The translations under genes were made by a program, and so were the position numbers. Positions 60,765 through 64,000 of a stretch of 64,000 bases of DNA are shown piece after piece (position 1 is the stretch's first letter; every line of letters begins with the position of its first letter). Source of the stretch: Lepas anatifera (lineage: Eukaryota > Arthropoda > Thecostraca > Lepadidae); NCBI GenBank assembly GCA_034440635.1, contig JAOTON010002072.1:263001-327000 (forward strand). The letters are read 5' to 3'. Below the pieces are notes generated by a model. The model was given only the letters and a program-made list of their open reading frames with translations. It did not search any database and was not told the origin of the DNA.

Positions 60765-61495
60765 TTTATGATGTCATCATTCGCCAAATATTCTTGCATT
60801 CCTTTCTTTATAAAGCTATAACTTTAAAATGGTTTCAAATATTTGCATTCTGCAAGATGCTCTTTAAAATAAAGGTATAAATATATGCTTCCTGTATTTT
60901 TTGTTGAAAATTGTTGTCAAAAATATATGTTTTATGTTACATTGAATTTGAAAACGGTGATTTTGGAGCTATGTACTATCTTTGATTTTCTATATTTTAC
61001 ACATCTTATAGAGCCTTTCATTATGCACCATAAGCAATGATTTTTAGACTGGGATCTTTGCTACTACGCCGACATAAAATCAAACAAGAATGACGAGAGC
61101 CCCGTTTCCGGCCGGCATTCGCGCGCCGACACGTCGCCGAGCCGCGCCGCGCCGCAGCGGGGCGGGGAGGGGCGGGCCGCGCCGGACCATACTGCCTATC
61201 TTTGTAATTTTCCTGGTGGCTTAGTGGCAGAGATCCCACTGTAAACATAATTGTTAACCACGCAAAATAATACTCTATAATATATGTGAAAATGAAGAAA
61301 ATCATAAGATGGTACACCGATAAAAATAAACGTTTCTGATTCAAGGTTACACATCACATATATTTTTAACGACACACCTTCATTTTAATGAACAGCTTGC
61401 AGAATGCAAATATTTGTTGTTTTGAGGTTATAGTATGGCTTAGACGGGAATGCAACAATATATTGCAAATATTAACATCATATATCCGAAAATAT
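60765..61495. repeat. Long inverted repeat around a GC-rich loop
   Basis: The left arm (about 60765-61018) and right arm (about 61268-61495) are diverged inverted repeats sharing AAATATTTGCATTCTGCAAG and other blocks. The roughly 250-base loop contains an extremely GC-rich island (61085-61190). It is probably another foldback element; tips and duplication are not resolved. Confidence 0.7.
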
Positions 61496-62424
61496 GTGGC
61501 TAGGATCCTAATATTCTCATATTCGTGTTCTCAGCCCACGATATCCCTGTATGCAAAACAACATACAGATCCGGATGGTGCCGTGTAAAAATTGACACTT
61601 GGTGTGTCGAGTTGGCATGGAACGACCCAGTATTTACTTGCAGTATTGGGCACCAGTAAGTCGGCGTTATTGGAGATAACGGAGCGGTCGTCTCTGTTTC
61701 AAAATGACGAAGGAAGGATAGTCTAAACTTTTTCAGATGGCTCCTGGGTATTTTTGGAACTGCATGTAGGCACTGTCACACAAACAACACAGGGGGAAAG
61801 GGATATGCGACAATATCCAAGTCGGCTTGAATATAATTGGAGCAGAGTGTAATCCTTTTGGAATTTCTGGTATGTTGACGGTCTTGCTTGAGCATTTGAC
61901 ACATTTAATTGATTCGGCGCAGCTTCCCGGCTGTGCCAGTTTCATTGCCTTGCGACAGTTACTCGCAGAGTTAAAAGGTCACCAAAGTCGTTTGCATGGA
62001 CGGGTCGGGCTTGTTGGAGCCGGGTCGTTTGTATTTTTTTCTGGTACGTTAGAGGTAGACCTCGCGTACGCTTCGCGCCGCTCGGTTATAACGCCATTGA
62101 TAACCTCGACTTGGCATGCCACTTATGTTGAAGGCCTGAGGTCAACGTAAGGTCGTATCACTAACTTCGGGTGAACTGGGCCGACCTTTGGGGCTTTAAA
62201 TGATGATCTATGCAGTAAAGAACCGGGCTAAACTATAGGTCTTTCACGATCGGTTACGATCGAACTAAACACTAATAAAGCGAGGCTTGAATCTCTTGAT
62301 GATGTCCAATCTCCGCTGAGAAACTGAATTCGTGCCGAGTTAGGTGCGAGCAAGACCGCTTCTCTGTAATTACTAAGTATTGATGGCTGAGTTACTAGCT
62401 GATCTGATGTTAACACTATCGCAG

Positions 62425-62554
62425 GCCGGCTGGAAGGAGAACCTGCAGACGTTCACGCAGGAGCTGAAGAACCTGCAGGCATTCGGAATGACTCACATGG
62501 GCACCGCCATCAAAAACACCTTTGATGTGTTGAACCTCAACCGGATGCAGTCAG
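62425..62554 (+). CDS. INTS6: INTS6 coding exon 3
   Basis: This exon encodes 43 residues from AGWKENLQTF to ...LNLNRMQS plus the first base of a glycine codon. AGWKEN, ELKNLQ and the LNLNRMQSG end are diagnostic of INTS6. The acceptor is ATCGCAG and the donor TCAG|GTGGGC (phase 1). The frame stays open past the donor to 62631, but that extension has no resemblance to INTS6 and is read as intron. The next exon should begin with the segment that is I-D-x-Y-G-Q-G-R in homologues. It was not found before the window end, so the gene is truncated here and most of its coding sequence lies to the right. Confidence 0.93.
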
Positions 62555-62779
62555 GTGGGCGTGCTATACTGTGGCTGAATGGTTTCTTTTCAGGCGTAGG
62601 ACAAAATATGCATACTTATCTTATTTGTTGATACTGGTTTAAACTAAGTTTCGGGTTAGAAAACCCATGTGCCTTGCAATTTGTACAATGTGCGAATACG
62701 TTATTTTTAGAGCTGCAATGTGCCATTAGCTTGTGCTTGTTCCTTTCCTGGAGTGGAGCTGCCAATTCCAGTTTGTCTC

Positions 62780-62985
62780 TATAACCAACCAACTAGTTGA
62801 TTCGTGAATCAGAGTCATTGCCGAACCTGAGGCGACTTGGTTTTTTCTCGAGTCAGAGTAGAGTCGACCCACTTCTGGATTTGGGTTGAGCCAGAGTCGA
62901 CTCAATTGCTCGACAAGTTGAGTTGAGTGAGTATCGGAATCGACCATCAAGCCATGAGCCAGAGTTGAGTCGACTCAACATTTAA
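62780..62985. repeat. GAGTCGACTC-rich low-complexity patch
   Basis: Irregular recurrence of GAGTCGACTC/GAGTTGAGTC words in INTS6 intron 3. Confidence 0.7.
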
Positions 62986-63603
62986 ATTTTTGAAAATGTG
63001 TGCCAAATCGGTGGTATATTTCAAGAAAAATTAAGTGATGGCCGTTTTTGAGAACCGGCTGTTCTCGAAGATGTCATGTTGCCCTTTTGTGACAATAGGT
63101 AATTTATTCCTTCATATCCACACTGGACCCAATGAGTAAGAAATAGATGTGGTACTTGATGGTTTGGTGGCCCCGACGCCGTGACTCAACGTGGGATCCA
63201 GACCGGAACTGGTGTTGAGGGGCTGGGATCATGCCGGAACCCGCCACGTAACAAACAGAGTGATGCGGAACACATGAGTGTGCTGGATTTTTCTGTCTTT
63301 GAAACTAGAAAGTGGAGTGTAAGCTGACAAAATTATATATCGCTCCCATTTCACTTGTATCACTTACCTATTGCGAGAAACCGCCAAAGTCTATATTAAG
63401 GGTAGATGGGAGTATCTGACCCAAAAAATGGGTTGAAAGTTTCAAAGGTATGCAAATTCTTACCCTGCATACTCAGATACATTGTAACTTGTAAATTATT
63501 CAAGGAGATTTATATTTGGTCCTTCCTCGTTTATTTCAAAGCTGAGGCTCCAGTTCGATTGTTGGACGTACGTCACAGTTCCGCTGTTACTTTCCACAAT
63601 TAC

Positions 63604-64000
63604 CACGCGCATTGACGGGGGTCTGAGCCACCTTCGCTTTGACGAGGGGGCGGGTACCCCCCCCCTAAGATCTCGAGAACTACGGTAGGTAGAGAAAAAC
63701 GGTAAACGGCGTTGGGTTACCCATCTACTTCTCCATCGAAAATATTTGAACCATTTTTTTGTCAGGTCACATTTAAGGTCACGAGAGGTCAAAACATGCC
63801 GTCATAGGGATAACATGTAAATTAAGCTTTTCGGCCATTACATCTGAACAAGTAAAGATATAGCAAAACGACTTGAACTATATGAATCTCTCAGCAAGCC
63901 GAATCGAATGATATATAATTTGACCTTGCTAGGTCAAATCAAGGATTTGACCTGACCTGAGGTCAGGTCAGGGTCAAATTATATAAAATGCATATCATTA
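63604..64000 (+). mobile_element. TTAA element B6, cut by the window edge
   Basis: Begins after TTAC (mutated TTAA, 63600-63603) with CACGCGCATTGACGGGGG. It follows B4 closely until the last base of the window, so its right end is not seen. Confidence 0.85.

Larger units (their letters stand above)
58846..62424 (+). other. INTS6 intron 2
   Basis: 3.6 kb between GTAAAT and CGCAG. Holds MITE E2 and the long inverted repeat with GC-rich loop. ORFs at 59284-59586 (minus) and 61827-62150 (+) have no recognised homology. Confidence 0.88.
62555..64000 (+). other. INTS6 intron 3, 5' part
   Basis: Begins GTGGGC and runs off the window. Contains the GAGTCGACTC patch and B6. Confidence 0.85.

Noticed and set aside
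62555..62631. Read-through extension of INTS6 exon 3
   Set aside because: After the donor TCAG|GTGGGC the residues no longer resemble INTS6.

Overview
The window is invertebrate nuclear DNA, very probably from an arthropod and plausibly a crustacean. The basis is spliced genes with long introns, tRNA-derived SINEs, an L1/Tx1-type LINE, a Penelope-like retroelement, a pogo/Tigger transposase relic, and an INTS6 protein whose exon 2 reads more like arthropod than vertebrate homologues. No bacterial-style gene organisation is present, and most ORFs of 60-150 codons are chance frames.

Two host genes are recognisable. INTS6 (Integrator complex subunit 6) is on the + strand. Its first three coding exons are at 45839-45955, 58768-58845 and 62425-62554, they join in phase, and they encode the start of the VWA domain; the rest lies beyond the right edge. 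A minus-strand first coding exon (24278-24097) in a CpG-rich island ends at a splice donor and resembles the N-terminus of a DRAK/STK17-type kinase (moderate confidence). Its remaining exons were not found to the left.

Layout. 1-10 kb: mostly unrecognised DNA with SINEs (1450, 4173, 5842), a perfect-armed foldback (5075-5291) and minisatellites. 10-13 kb: a TTAA-flanked element (C1) split by a 5'-truncated LINE. 13-19 kb: minisatellites, an 80-bp hairpin and a 2-kb TA-flanked element (M). 19.8-22.3 kb: a decayed Penelope-like element split by TTAA element A1. 24-25 kb: the kinase-like exon and CpG island. 25-45 kb: dense, nested repeats. 45.8 kb to the end: INTS6, with introns of 12.8 and 3.6 kb filled by transposons.

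The main theme is a set of non-autonomous families (A, B, C, F, H, K, L) that share TTAA target duplications, related termini (CACGCGC... or CCCTCGCCCC...) and interiors crowded with the hexamer AGGTCA/TGACCT. TTAA duplication is the signature of piggyBac-type transposition, but no piggyBac transposase was seen. Several insertions can be proven internally because an uninterrupted relative or an open reading frame gives the empty site: A1 in the Penelope RT, L1 in A2, the LINE in C1, D in C2, I in B5, J in the arm of I, and K at the centre of foldback I. The deepest stack is INTS6 intron 1 > B5 > I > K > SINE.
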